63,766 nucleotides of DNA from the NCBI RefSeq assembly GCF_016653115.1, contig NZ_NHRX01000069.1:1-63766 (forward strand), written 5' to 3'. Source of the DNA: Rhodocyclus purpureus (GTDB lineage Bacteria; Pseudomonadota; Gammaproteobacteria; Burkholderiales; Rhodocyclaceae). The position numbers were made by a program, and so were the translations under genes. This document shows, piece after piece, positions 1 through 8,403 of the stretch; the stretch's first letter is position 1, and every line of letters begins with the position of its first letter. The notes under the pieces are model-generated. The model ran no database searches. It worked only from the letters and a program-made list of their open reading frames with translations, and was not told the origin of the DNA.

Positions 1-191
1 TTTTCCCATGACGCTCACCACAGTCGCTCTTTACGACCGCAGCTCAGGGTGGTTTGGCATCTCCGCCTGATCGGCGACACCGAGGGGCCCGCCCTCATCA
101 CTGGTACAGCATGACTTCGCGGACGTTTGCCGCTACGTCTTCTTGGCACACCGACAACTATCTTGACTCAGGGGGCTTCCTTATTTCTTGA
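1..191. other. Unassigned left end, possibly the edge of a mobile element
   Basis: I recognise no gene in this stretch. It ends at an in-frame TGA (189-191) directly before coding sequence that matches the middle of a LysR regulator, so something replaced the 5' part of that gene. A short inverted repeat, CTTAT...ATAAG (180-200), lies at the junction. Base composition is less GC-rich than the neighbouring genes. It could be the end of an insertion element or the edge of a rearrangement; the sequence alone does not decide. Confidence 0.3.
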
Positions 192-917
192 TCGCATAAG
201 CTTAGCGAGCACGGACGCTTCCTGCTGCCGCGGGCGGAGGAACTGCTCGCCCAGGCGCAACAACTGGAGGACAGCTACGCCGCCGGCGTGCCCAGCCGTC
301 TGCGCATCGCCGCCAGCCTGACCATCGGCAATTTCGTGCTGCCGGGGCTCCTCGGCGAGCTGATGCGCGCCAATCCCGACGACCGTTACGAGGTGCTGAT
401 CGGCAACTCGCGCCGGGTCGTCGAGCACCTGCTCGACGGACTCGCCGACATCGGCTTGATCGAGGCGCCGCTCACGCACCGGCAACTGGTCAGCGAACGC
501 TGGCTGCGCGACGAACTGGTCGTCTTCGCGCGCGCCGACCATCCGCTGCTGGCGCGCCCGTTCAGCCTGTCCGAACTGGCGGCGACGCCGTGGGTGATGC
601 GCGAGGCCGGCTCGGGCGTGCGCCAGATGCTCGAATCCCTGCTGCTGCCGCATCTCGGGTGGATGAACCTGCTGCTCGAACTCGGCAGCGGCGGGGCGGT
701 GGGCGAGGCGGTCCGGCTCGGGCTCGGCATCTCCTGCGCCTCGCGTCGCTCGATCGAACGGGAACTCGCGCGCGGCGAGTTCGCCGTCATCCCGCTGCCG
801 GAAATCCCGATGGAACGGCGCTTCTACATCGCCTGGCACGCCGAGAAGCGCCTCACCACCGGTGCCGAAAAACTGCGCGCCGCATGCCGGCGGCGGCTGG
901 AGGAAGAGGGCGGCTGA
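192..917 (+). pseudogene. LysR-family transcriptional regulator, 5'-truncated
   Basis: The open frame after the TGA at 189-191 reads as the linker helix (SEHGRFLLPRAEELLAQA) and the complete effector-binding domain of a LysR-type regulator. The N-terminal winged helix-turn-helix, about 60-70 residues, is missing. A GTG at 288 could start a product with only the effector domain, but no good ribosome site precedes it and it could not bind DNA. The break lies near position 200, where unrelated sequence begins. Loss of the DNA-binding half makes this almost certainly a remnant. The regulated target is unknown. Confidence 0.75.
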
Positions 918-1048
918 GCCATCCCGCGCCGTTCAGTTCGCGCCGGGCCTGTCCTTCGCGCTCGCGGCGGCGCTGTCGCTGGCGGCGATCGTGGTCTTCC
1001 GGATGTCCGTGCCGGCGCTGCCACCGCCGCGCGGCTGAGCGCTGCGGC

Positions 1049-1900
1049 TCAGTCCGCGGCCCGGGTCCCCATCGCTTCGCCCATGCGCACGCCGCGCGTC
1101 GGCGCCCAGTCGGCGCGGAACTTCAGCGTGTCCTTCGGGAAGAGCAGGACCACGGTCGAGCCGAGCAGGAAGCGGCCCATTTCCTCGCCCTTCTGCAGCA
1201 CGATCTGCCGGTCGTCGTACTTCCATTCGCGCAGCGTCCCCGGACGTTGCGGGTTCACGACGCCGTGCCACACCGTCGCCATGCTACCGACGATGGTGGC
1301 GCCGACGAGCGTCAGCACGAACGGGCCGCGCTCGCCCTCGAACACGCAGACGACGCGCTCGTTCCGCGCGAACAGGCCGGGGACGCCGCGCGCGGTGGTC
1401 GGGTTCACCGAGAACAGGTCGCCGGGGACGTGGATCATGCGCGTGAGCCTGCCGGCGCACGGCATGTGGATGCGGTGATAGTCCTTGGGCGAGAGGTAGA
1501 TGGTCGCGAACTCGCCGTTCTCGAACTGCGCTGCGAGTTCGGCATCGCCGCCGACCAGCGCGCGCGTGCTGTAGCTGTGGCCCTTGGCCTGGATGATCTG
1601 GTCGCCGGCGATCGGTCCGAGCTGCGAGATGGCGCCGTCCACCGGGCAGACGTAGTCGGCGTCGGCGAGCGGGCGCACACCCGGGCGCAGGGCGCGCGTG
1701 AAGAAGTCGTTGAAGCAGGCGTAGGCAGCGAAATCCGGGTTGGCGGCCTCGCTCATGTCGATGCCGTAGCGCGCGGCGAACCAGGGGATGAAGGCGCGCG
1801 TCCAGGCTTGCGAGCGCCAGTTGGCGGTGCGCCCGGCGAGGCGGGTCAGCGCCAGTTTCGGTAACAGGTATTGCGGCAGCACGGCCAGACGGTCGGACAT
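1049..1900 (-). CDS. psd: Phosphatidylserine decarboxylase proenzyme
   Basis: Converts phosphatidylserine to phosphatidylethanolamine at the inner membrane. The 283-residue protein has the family length for the proteobacterial type-I enzyme. Near the C-terminus lies the LGST self-cleavage motif (residues about 246-249), where the proenzyme splits between Gly and Ser to make the pyruvoyl cofactor. The conserved KDYHRIHMP stretch, contributing a catalytic His, lies mid-protein, and VNPTTARGVPGLFARNER follows. The ATG at 1900 is preceded by a GGAG ribosome site. It diverges from the ceramidase-like gene, with about 150 bp between them. Confidence 0.95.
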   Translation of the reverse strand: MSDRLAVLPQYLLPKLALTRLAGRTANWRSQAWTRAFIPWFAARYGIDMSEAANPDFAAYACFNDFFTRALRPGVRPLADADYVCPVDGAISQLGPIAGDQIIQAKGHSYSTRALVGGDAELAAQFENGEFATIYLSPKDYHRIHMPCAGRLTRMIHVPGDLFSVNPTTARGVPGLFARNERVVCVFEGERGPFVLTLVGATIVGSMATVWHGVVNPQRPGTLREWKYDDRQIVLQKGEEMGRFLLGSTVVLLFPKDTLKFRADWAPTRGVRMGEAMGTRAAD

Positions 1901-2054
1901 CGGGACTCCAGGAGGGCAGCGCCGGCGAGGCGGATCCGCATTTTCTCATTATTGCGCTGCAAAATGTGTGCTGCGCAGCCCTTCGCCAAGCACCGCGACT
2001 TTCCCGAAGCTGTGTAAGATATGCCGATCGACTCGCCAGGACGGGCTCGTGATC

Positions 2055-2729
2055 ATGAACGCGATCGACCTCTACTGCGAACGCAGCGCCATCGGTTTCT
2101 GGGCAGAGCCGGTCAACGCGCTGAGCAACCTGTCCTTCCTCTGCGCGGGACTGGCGCTGCTCGTGCTGCTGCGCCGGCGTGGTGAAGGGGCCGGCGGTCC
2201 GCCCGTCAGCGTCGCGGCGATCCTCCTCACCGCGCTGGTCTTCGCCATCGGCGTCGCCAGCTTCCTCTTCCATACCTTCTCCACCCGGCTGACCATGCTC
2301 GCCGACGTGGGGTCGATCTTCGTCTACGAACTCGCCTTCGTCGCACTCTACGCGCGGCGGGTGGCGGGTTTCGGCAGCGCCACGGTGGGCTCGCTGCTGC
2401 TCGCCTTCCTGTTGCTCAGCTTCGCGTTCGTGGCATTGCCGCGCGAGTGGCTGAACGGATCGCTGGGCTACGTCCCCGCGCTGCTCTTCATCGCGGCCTT
2501 CGCCGTGCATCACCGCGCGCAGCGCCGGCGCGAGCCGCTGATCCTGCATCTCTCCGCCTTCGTCCTGCTGCTGGCGCTGCTCTTCCGCACGCTCGATGCG
2601 CCGCTGTGCCCGTACTGGCCGATCGGCACGCATTTCCTCTGGCACCTGCTCGACGGTCTCCTGCTCTACCTGACGACGCGTGCCTACGTGCTGAACGAAG
2701 CACCGGCACGCTCCAGCCCTCCAAATTAG
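2055..2729 (+). CDS. Ceramidase-like (alkaline ceramidase superfamily) membrane protein
   Basis: A 224-residue multi-pass membrane protein with about seven hydrophobic segments. The N-terminal CER...GFWAEPVNALSNLSF block, the central SFLFHT motif, and the C-terminal GTHFLWHLLDG block are the signature of the ceramidase family (CREST superfamily), in which His and Asp residues bind a catalytic zinc. The eukaryotic members hydrolyse ceramide; bacterial members are mostly uncharacterised, so the substrate is unknown. The ATG at 2055 is chosen; a GTG at 2049 would add two residues. It sits opposite psd, which may suggest a lipid role, but this is only context. Confidence 0.75.
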   Translation: MNAIDLYCERSAIGFWAEPVNALSNLSFLCAGLALLVLLRRRGEGAGGPPVSVAAILLTALVFAIGVASFLFHTFSTRLTMLADVGSIFVYELAFVALYARRVAGFGSATVGSLLLAFLLLSFAFVALPREWLNGSLGYVPALLFIAAFAVHHRAQRRREPLILHLSAFVLLLALLFRTLDAPLCPYWPIGTHFLWHLLDGLLLYLTTRAYVLNEAPARSSPPN

Positions 2730-2744
2730 CTACCAGCCCCGGGT

Positions 2745-3540
2745 ACTGGATCGCCACGCCCTGCGGGCTCGCGATGAAGGTTACGGTCTCAGGCCCTCTC
2801 CATGCGCGCCTCGCACTGCCGTCATTGCGAGGCGCGCAGCGCCGTGGCAATCCAGTTCGTTCTTCCATCTCCTCGCCCTGCACGATGCGAGACCTACGCA
2901 CTGGATCGCCACGCCCTGCGGGCTCGCGATGACGGTTACGCTCTCGGCCCCTCTCCATGCGCTCCTGGCTCCGCCGTCATTGCGAGGCGCGTAGCGCCGT
3001 GGCAATCCAGTTCGTTCTTCCATTCAGCCCTACTCACTGGATCGCCACGCCCTGCGGGCTCGCGATGACGGTTACGCTCTCGGCCCCTCTCCATGCGCTC
3101 CTGGCTCCGCCGTCATTGCGAGGCGCGCAGCGCCGTGGCAATCCAGTTCGTTCTTCCATTCAGCCCTACGCACTGGATCGCCACGCCCTGCGGGCTCGCG
3201 ATGACGGTTACGTTCTCGGCCCCTCTCCATGCGCTCCTGGCTCCGCCGTCATTGCGAGGCGCGTAGCGCCGTGGCAATCCAGTTCGTTCTTCCGTCTCCT
3301 CGCCCTGCACGATGCGAGACCTACTCACTGGATCGCCACGCCCTGCGGGCTCGCGATGACGGTTACGCTCTCGGCCCCTCTCCATGCGCTCCTGGCTCCG
3401 CCGTCATTGCGAGGCGCGCAGCGCCGTGGCAATCCAGTTCGTTCTTCCGTCTCCTCGCCCTTGGCCGCCATCCACGCGCGACCCGATGCGAGAGCTATAC
3501 ACTGGATCACCACGCCCTGCGGGTTCGCGATGACGTGCTG
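2745..3540. repeat. Tandem array of paired palindromic (REP/BIME-like) repeats
   Basis: Six copies of a right-hand motif that begins ACTGGATCGCCACGCCCTG and ends CTCGCGATGACGG (starts 2745, 2900, 3036, 3172, 3327, 3501) alternate with five copies of a left-hand motif that begins CCGTCATTGCGAGGCGCG and ends GGCAATCCAGTTCG (about 2819, 2974, 3109, 3245, 3400). The two motifs are near inverted complements of each other. The period is 136 or 155 bp (174 for the last step); the longer unit carries about 19 extra bases containing CCCTGCACGATGCGAGAC. It fills most of the gap between the ceramidase-like gene and the LysR gene. The array can be read through in several frames but encodes nothing. Confidence 0.9.
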
Positions 3541-3584
3541 AAGTTCCGGCCGGGACCTTGGCGCCGGCCCTTCGCGGTTTCACC

Positions 3585-4499
3585 TCAAGTCTTGGCCAGC
3601 GCCGCGCGCAGCATCTCGATGAAGGCAAGCGTGCGCGCGGGCAGCAGGCTTCTGCCCGGCGTGACGCACCAGATGGTGATCGCCGGCAGCCGCCACTCGG
3701 GCAGGACGCGCACCAGCAGTCCCTGTTCGAGCCATTTGCCGACGAAGCGGTCGGTCAGCGCGACGATTCCCATGCCGTGGGCGGCGAGCTCGCGCTGCAG
3801 GCCCGGCGAGTTGGCGGCCAGCGGCCCGTCGGGCATGCCTTCCCACTGCGCCGATCCGTTGGTAAGGCGCCAGGGCAGGGCTTCGCCGCCGGCGCTGATC
3901 AGGCGCAGCCCGACGTGCGCGAGCAGGTCCTCGGGGCGCTCGGGCTGCCCGTAGCGCGCGAGATAGGCCGGGCTCGCGTAGAGCCCGTTGTGCAGCTCCG
4001 CCAGCTTGCGCGCCACCAGCGTGCTGTCGTCGGGCAGGCGGCTGGCCATGCGCAGGGCGACGTCGAAGCGCTCGGCGACGAGGTCGACGCGCCTTGGCGA
4101 GAGATCGAGTTCCAGCCGCACCTCGGGGTAGCTGGCGGCGAATTCGATCAGGAAGGGCGCCAGGTCGAGCTCGATGAAGTCGGGCGGCAGCGATGCGCGC
4201 AGCACGCCGCGCGGGATTCCCTGCCGGTGCTGCGCCAGCGCCGACGCCGCCTCGGTTTCCTCCTGCAGCCGGCGCGCGTGTTCGAGGATGCGCTCGCCGA
4301 AGTCGGTGAGCGCCAGCCGGCGCGTGCTGCGCGTCAGCAGTCGCTCCCCCAGGCGCGCCTCGAGCGCGCTGATCCGCCGCGAGACGGTCGATTTGGGCAG
4401 CCCGCTGCGTTCGGCGGCGCGCGCGAAGCTGCCGGCGGCGATCACACGGGCGAAGAGGATCAGGTCGTTGGCGTCGAGTGACATGGCTTTACGTTCCAT
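3585..4499 (-). CDS. LysR-family transcriptional regulator
   Basis: A full-length 304-residue LysR regulator. The N-terminal helix-turn-helix (about residues 8-65) contains ARAAERSGLPKSTVSRRISA, and the effector-binding domain spans about 95-300. It is divergent from the azoreductase gene, the classic layout in which a LysR protein controls its neighbour and itself. The 140-bp gap holds a perfect palindrome of T-N11-A type (4539-4553). It resembles the subgroup that regulates quinone or azo reductases. An internal ATG at 4484 (MSLDAND) is an equally plausible start. Effector unknown. Confidence 0.88.
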   Translation of the reverse strand: MERKAMSLDANDLILFARVIAAGSFARAAERSGLPKSTVSRRISALEARLGERLLTRSTRRLALTDFGERILEHARRLQEETEAASALAQHRQGIPRGVLRASLPPDFIELDLAPFLIEFAASYPEVRLELDLSPRRVDLVAERFDVALRMASRLPDDSTLVARKLAELHNGLYASPAYLARYGQPERPEDLLAHVGLRLISAGGEALPWRLTNGSAQWEGMPDGPLAANSPGLQRELAAHGMGIVALTDRFVGKWLEQGLLVRVLPEWRLPAITIWCVTPGRSLLPARTLAFIEMLRAALAKT

Positions 4500-4538
4500 A
4501 ATTGGAACAATGATACCCGTTATGGCGTCTTCTCGTTC

Positions 4539-4553
4539 ATTGATGGCATCAAT
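4539..4553. promoter_or_regulatory. Candidate LysR operator between lysR and azoR
   Basis: ATTGATGGCATCAAT is a perfect 7+1+7 inverted repeat containing a T-N11-A core, the usual shape of a LysR-protein box. It lies about 90 bp upstream of azoR and 40-55 bp from the LysR start, where such sites are expected. No binding data exist here; this is inferred from symmetry and position. Confidence 0.5.
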
Positions 4554-4639
4554 ACAATGTGAATCACGGTCGTGACGGATCCCGGACTTGCCTCCACCTG
4601 CGACTTTCCACTTACATCTTGCTTCGAGGAGAAGACACC

Positions 4640-5239
4640 ATGAACATCCTGCAACTCAACACCAGCGTCCGCGCCGCCGCCTCCAACTCGACGCGCGTCG
4701 CCAACGCCATCACCGCGCGCCTGCAGGCGAAGAACCCGGCTGCCGTCGTCACCGTTCGCGATCTGTCGAGCAACCCGGCACCGCTGCTCGACGAAGCGGC
4801 GGTCGGCGCGCTCTTCACCCCGGACGACCAGCGCACGCCAGAACAGGCCGCGCGTGTCGCGCTCGGCGAAGCGCTGATCGCGCAGGTGCAGGCGACCGAC
4901 GTGATCGTCATCGGCGTGCCGATGTACAACTTCGGCATCCCGGCGCAGCTGAAGTCGTGGATCGACGGCATCGCCCGTGCCGGTGTCACCTTCCGCTACA
5001 CCGAGAACGGTCCCGAAGGCCTGATCAAGGGCAAGAAGGTCTATGTCGCGCTGGCGCGCGGCGGCCTCTACCGCGACACGCCGGCCGACACGCAGGTGCC
5101 CTACCTGAAGACCGTCCTCGGCTTCCTCGGCATGACCGATGTCGAGTTCATCTACGCCGAAGGCCTGGCGATGGGCGCCGAGGCGGCCGAGAAGGCGTTT
5201 GCCGACGCCGATGTGCGCATTGCCGAACTGATCGGCTGA
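4640..5239 (+). CDS. azoR: FMN-dependent NADH:quinone oxidoreductase / azoreductase
   Basis: A flavodoxin-fold enzyme that reduces quinones and azo bonds in two-electron steps with NADH and FMN, a detoxification role in the cytoplasm. The 199 residues match the AzoR length of about 200. The N-terminal LQLNTSVR segment corresponds to the FMN phosphate loop and [20 protein letters not shown] is the conserved flavin-side segment. The ATG at 4640 has a strong GAGGAGAAG ribosome site at 4626-4634. It is divergent from a LysR gene that probably controls it. Confidence 0.92.
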   Translation: MNILQLNTSVRAAASNSTRVANAITARLQAKNPAAVVTVRDLSSNPAPLLDEAAVGALFTPDDQRTPEQAARVALGEALIAQVQATDVIVIGVPMYNFGIPAQLKSWIDGIARAGVTFRYTENGPEGLIKGKKVYVALARGGLYRDTPADTQVPYLKTVLGFLGMTDVEFIYAEGLAMGAEAAEKAFADADVRIAELIG

Positions 5240-5309
5240 TCGGTTGCAGCGGGCGGCATTGCCGCCCGCCACCTTCTCGCGTCCATCTTCATCCCCGCAG
5301 GAGTCCGCC

Positions 5310-6188
5310 ATGAGCCTCTCGCCTTCCGCAGTGCAATCCAGAGCCGTCGAGCGCATCGTCCATGGTATCGCCACCTCCGATGGCGCCGGCGTCCGCCTGA
5401 CGCGCGTCCTGACCCAGGACCTGCAGCGTAGGCTCGACCCCTTCCTGATGCTCGATGCGTTCCGCAACGAGCATGCCGACGACTACATCGGCGGTTTTCC
5501 CGACCATCCTCACCGCGGTTTCGAGACGGTGACCTACATGATCGCCGGGCGCATGCGGCACCACGACAGCGCCGGCAACGAGGGACTGCTCGGTCCGGGA
5601 GGTGCGCAGTGGATGAGCGCCGGCAGCGGGCTGATCCATTCCGAGCTGCCCGAGCAGGAAGAGGGGCTGATGGAAGGCTTCCAGCTCTGGATCAACCTGC
5701 CCGCTGCCGAGAAGATGAGCGCGCCCTGGTATCGCGACATCCCGCCGGCGGCGATTCCCGAGTTCTCCGCCGACGGCGGCGTGCGCGTGCGCGTCATCGC
5801 CGGCGAGAGCCATGGGGTGGCCGGCGCCGTCCAGCGCCCACACAGCGAGCCGCTCTACCTCGACGTGCATCTGCCCGCCGGTAGCCGTTTCGTGCAGCCG
5901 ATCGCGGCCAGTCACAACGCCTTCACCTACACCTACCGCGGCAGTGTCACCATCGCCGGCCGGACGCTGTCCGACCGGCAGATGGCGATCCTCGCCAACG
6001 ACGGTGCCGCAGGCGTCTGCATCGAGGCGCAGCAGGATGCGCGCGTGCTGATCGTCGCCGGACGGCCGCTGGGCGAGCCGATCGTCCAGTACGGCCCGTT
6101 CGTGATGAACACGAGCGAGCAGATCCATGCCGCCATCCGCGACTACGAGGCGGGCAAGTTCGCAGCCGCCACGGTGCAGTCGCGCTAG
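5310..6188 (+). CDS. Pirin family protein
   Basis: A 292-residue two-cupin protein of the pirin family. The first cupin holds the metal-binding cluster DHPHRGFETVTYMI and the paired His of RHHDS, followed by MSAGSGLIHSELP. Bacterial pirins such as YhhW have quercetinase activity in vitro, while others bind partner enzymes or regulators, so the role here is open. The start at 5310 has GCAGGAG upstream. It follows azoR by 70 bp in the same direction and could share its transcript, which would suit a redox or electrophile-stress unit. Confidence 0.88.
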   Translation: MSLSPSAVQSRAVERIVHGIATSDGAGVRLTRVLTQDLQRRLDPFLMLDAFRNEHADDYIGGFPDHPHRGFETVTYMIAGRMRHHDSAGNEGLLGPGGAQWMSAGSGLIHSELPEQEEGLMEGFQLWINLPAAEKMSAPWYRDIPPAAIPEFSADGGVRVRVIAGESHGVAGAVQRPHSEPLYLDVHLPAGSRFVQPIAASHNAFTYTYRGSVTIAGRTLSDRQMAILANDGAAGVCIEAQQDARVLIVAGRPLGEPIVQYGPFVMNTSEQIHAAIRDYEAGKFAAATVQSR

Positions 6189-6361
6189 CTGCCCGGTGGC
6201 GGCATCCGTCATCTTTCCGCGATGAATGGTCTATCCTGAATGGAAGCGTCGGCGCCTCGCCGGTGCCGACGCCGCGTTGCGAGGAGGGCGGATCGCGACC
6301 TCGATCCGCCGTCCTTGGCGAGCAGACCGGATGAGCGCTTGCCGTACCAGGAGGGCGGACG

Positions 6362-6592
6362 ATGAAGGAGAGGCTGAGCTATCGTGGCTGCACGGCCAGG
6401 GTGCAATTCGATCCCCATGACCATATCCTCGTCGGTCACGTGCTGCACATCGACGAGCCGATCACCTTCCACGCCGAATCGCTGGCCGAGTTCACCGCGG
6501 CCTTCCACGAGGCCATCGACGATTACCTCGCTGCGACGCGCGATGGCGGGGCAAGACCTGAGAACACCTCCCTGCGGCGCCCGGGCTACTGA
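6362..6592 (+). CDS. HicB-like small protein, no HicA partner seen
   Basis: A 76-residue protein. The pattern LSYRGCTARVQFDPHD.ILVGHV...DEPITFHAESLAEF..AFHEAIDDYLA matches the partial RNase H-like fold of HicB antitoxins. Canonical HicB sits beside the toxin HicA, a dsRBD-like mRNA interferase of about 60 residues. I find no HicA-like frame in the flanks on either strand, and no C-terminal DNA-binding domain. It may be a solitary HicB-like regulator or a relic of a toxin-antitoxin pair. The ATG at 6362 lies after GGAGGGCGG. Confidence 0.65.
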   Translation: MKERLSYRGCTARVQFDPHDHILVGHVLHIDEPITFHAESLAEFTAAFHEAIDDYLAATRDGGARPENTSLRRPGY

Positions 6593-6729
6593 GCCGGACG
6601 CGCTGCGCGCCGGGCGTTCGGCTGCACATGCCGGCCGCCGTTTGCGGCGCTTCGGGACGAGCGACCGCGGTCGTGTTTCCGCGGCAATTGTCGGTACAAT
6701 GCAGCGCAGTTTTCTTCTCCCGAGCTGCC

Positions 6730-7362
6730 ATGTACTATCGAATCGTTCCCGTCACCCCGTTTGAACAGAACTGCACCCTGCTCGTCTGCAAGGAGACCCT
6801 GCGCGCGGCAGTGGTCGACCCCGGCGGCGACATCGACCGCATCCTCGCCGCGGTGGCGCGTGAGGGGGCGACGCTGGAGAAGATCCTTGTCACGCATGGC
6901 CACATCGACCACGCCGGCGGCGTCGCCGCGCTCGCCGAGCAGTTGTCGCTACCGGTCGAGGGGCCGCAGCGCGAGGATCAGTTCTGGATCGACGGCATGC
7001 CGCAGCAGAGCCGCATGTACGGCTTCCCCGACGTGCGCAGCTTCACGCCCGACCGCTGGCTGGAGAACGGCGATGTCGTCAGCTTCGGCAAGGTCGTGCT
7101 CGAAGTGCTGCATTGCCCCGGGCACACGCCGGGGCACGTCGTCTACTTCCACCGGCCGTCGAAGCTGGCGCTGGTCGGCGACGTCATATTCGCCGGTTCG
7201 ATCGGCCGCACCGATTTCCCGCGCGGCGATTTCGACACCTTGATCACGTCGATCCGCAGCCGCCTGTGGCCGCTCGGCGACGACGTCGAGTTCATCCCGG
7301 GACACGGTCCCATGTCGACCTTCGGCCGCGAGCGGCGCAGCAACCCCTTCTGCGGTGACTGA
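6730..7362 (+). CDS. MBL-fold metallo-hydrolase, glyoxalase II-like (YcbL type)
   Basis: A 210-residue metallo-beta-lactamase-fold hydrolase. THGHIDH (residues 55-61) is the metal-binding motif; later ligands sit in CPGHTPGH, VGDVIFAGSIGRTD and the final IPGHGP. Without the C-terminal helical domain of true glyoxalase II it matches the short YcbL group, which hydrolyses S-lactoylglutathione-like thioesters in some members. The ATG at 6730 is chosen over upstream codons because the family begins MYYRIVPVTPFEQNC. Its 3' end overlaps the DUF123 gene by 8 bp. Confidence 0.88.
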   Translation: MYYRIVPVTPFEQNCTLLVCKETLRAAVVDPGGDIDRILAAVAREGATLEKILVTHGHIDHAGGVAALAEQLSLPVEGPQREDQFWIDGMPQQSRMYGFPDVRSFTPDRWLENGDVVSFGKVVLEVLHCPGHTPGHVVYFHRPSKLALVGDVIFAGSIGRTDFPRGDFDTLITSIRSRLWPLGDDVEFIPGHGPMSTFGRERRSNPFCGD

Positions 7363-7789
7363 GGCGGCCGACTGCGCAGCGCCCGCGCCTTTCCGCACCT
7401 ACCAGCTCATCTTCGACCTGCCGGTGGCCAGGCGCGTCAGCGTCGGCCGCTTCGGCTGCTTCGACTTTCCCGCCGGCCGCTACTGCTACACCGGCAGCGC
7501 GAAGCGCGCCTTCGAGGCGCGCATCCGCCGCCACCTGGCCAAGGAAAAACGCCTGCGCTGGCACATCGACTACCTGCTCGCGGCGCCGCGCGTACGCATG
7601 GTCGAGGTGCGGCGTCTGACCGAGCCCGAGTGCGAGGTCAATCGGCAGACTCCAGGCGAGATCGTCGTCGCCGGTTTCGGTGCCAGCGACTGCCACGCCG
7701 ACTGCGGCAGTCATCTCAAGCGCATCGGCGACGCGGCGCCGCGCCGGCCGCGCCGACGCCAGGCCGACGCGGCGGGAGAAGCCGCGTGA
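7355..7789 (+). CDS. DUF123 / GIY-YIG-like domain protein
   Basis: A 144-residue protein with YQLIFDLPVARRVSVGR, FPAGRYCYTGSAKRAFEARIRRHL and RWHIDYLLA, the hallmark of DUF123, a domain related to GIY-YIG nucleases and often fused to or placed next to endonuclease III-type enzymes. CHADCGSH near the end is the usual Cys/His cluster. The GTG start at 7355 overlaps the MBL gene, and the TGA overlaps the GTG of the glycosylase gene, so translation is probably coupled. The last 20 residues are Arg/Ala-rich. Activity unproven. Confidence 0.8.
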   Translation: MTEAADCAAPAPFRTYQLIFDLPVARRVSVGRFGCFDFPAGRYCYTGSAKRAFEARIRRHLAKEKRLRWHIDYLLAAPRVRMVEVRRLTEPECEVNRQTPGEIVVAGFGASDCHADCGSHLKRIGDAAPRRPRRRQADAAGEAA

Positions 7790-8403
7790 TTCCCGGCTGG
7801 TGGCGGCAGGCCTCGCAGGAACTGGCGGCGGCCGACCCGGTGCTGGCGATGCTGGTCGAGCGCTACGCCGACACGGCGCTCGCCTCGCGCGGCGACCCGT
7901 TCGCGACGCTGGCGCGCTCGATCGTCGGCCAGCAGATCTCGGTGCCGGCCGCCGACAGCGTCTGGCGGAAGCTGGCCTATGCGGTGCCGGAATTCGTTCC
8001 CGAAGCGCTGCTGGCGACCGACCCGGTGACGCTGCGCGGGGCCGGGCTGTCGGCGCGCAAGGTCGAGTACCTCGTCGATCTGGCCGGCCATTTCGTCAGC
8101 GGCGCGCTCGCGGTCGAGCGCTGGTCGGCGATGAGCGACGCCGAGGTGATCGCCGAACTGACCGCGGTGCGCGGCATCGGCGTGTGGACCGCCGAGATGT
8201 TCCTGATCTTCAATTTGCTGCGCCCGGACGTGCTGCCGCTCGACGACATCGGCCTGCAGCGCGCGGTGGCGCTGCATTACGCCGGCGGCGAGCGGCCGTC
8301 GCGCCGTGCGCTCGCCGCGCAGGGCGAGCGCTGGCGGCCGTGGCGCTCGGTGGCGACCTGGTACCTCTGGCGCAGCCTCGACCCGGTCCCGGTCGCTTAC
8401 TGA
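7786..8403 (+). CDS. DNA-3-methyladenine glycosylase II-like (HhH-GPD, AlkA family)
   Basis: A base-excision repair glycosylase of 205 residues. DPFATLARSIVGQQIS opens the HhH-GPD domain, the helix-hairpin-helix is LTAVRGIGVWTAEMFL, and the catalytic Asp lies in LPLDDIGLQ. It lacks the N-terminal beta domain of E. coli AlkA, so it belongs to the short AlkA/Mag-like group that removes alkylated bases. There is no Fe-S cysteine cluster, which separates it from Nth and MutY. The GTG at 7786 overlaps the upstream stop (GTGA). Confidence 0.85.
   Translation: MIPGWWRQASQELAAADPVLAMLVERYADTALASRGDPFATLARSIVGQQISVPAADSVWRKLAYAVPEFVPEALLATDPVTLRGAGLSARKVEYLVDLAGHFVSGALAVERWSAMSDAEVIAELTAVRGIGVWTAEMFLIFNLLRPDVLPLDDIGLQRAVALHYAGGERPSRRALAAQGERWRPWRSVATWYLWRSLDPVPVAY

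Noticed and set aside
170-200. Tn3-type terminal repeat (GGGG...TAAG)
   Set aside because: The length is about 30, not 38 bp, and the internal sequence does not match; orientation relative to the LysR fragment would also be wrong.
937-1038. Short frame (FAPGLSFALAAALSLAAI...) that looks like the last helix of a transporter
   Set aside because: Only 33 codons, no upstream continuation and no start. It could be a degraded permease tail but cannot be supported.
2745-3540. CRISPR array
   Set aside because: Units are 136-155 bp, nearly identical throughout, and built of facing palindromes, with no unique 30-40 bp spacers and no cas genes.
2802-3541. Overlapping frames that read HCEARSAVAIQ and similar peptides
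   Set aside because: These are translations of the palindromic repeat array, a well-known source of false small proteins. Units shift frame with each copy.
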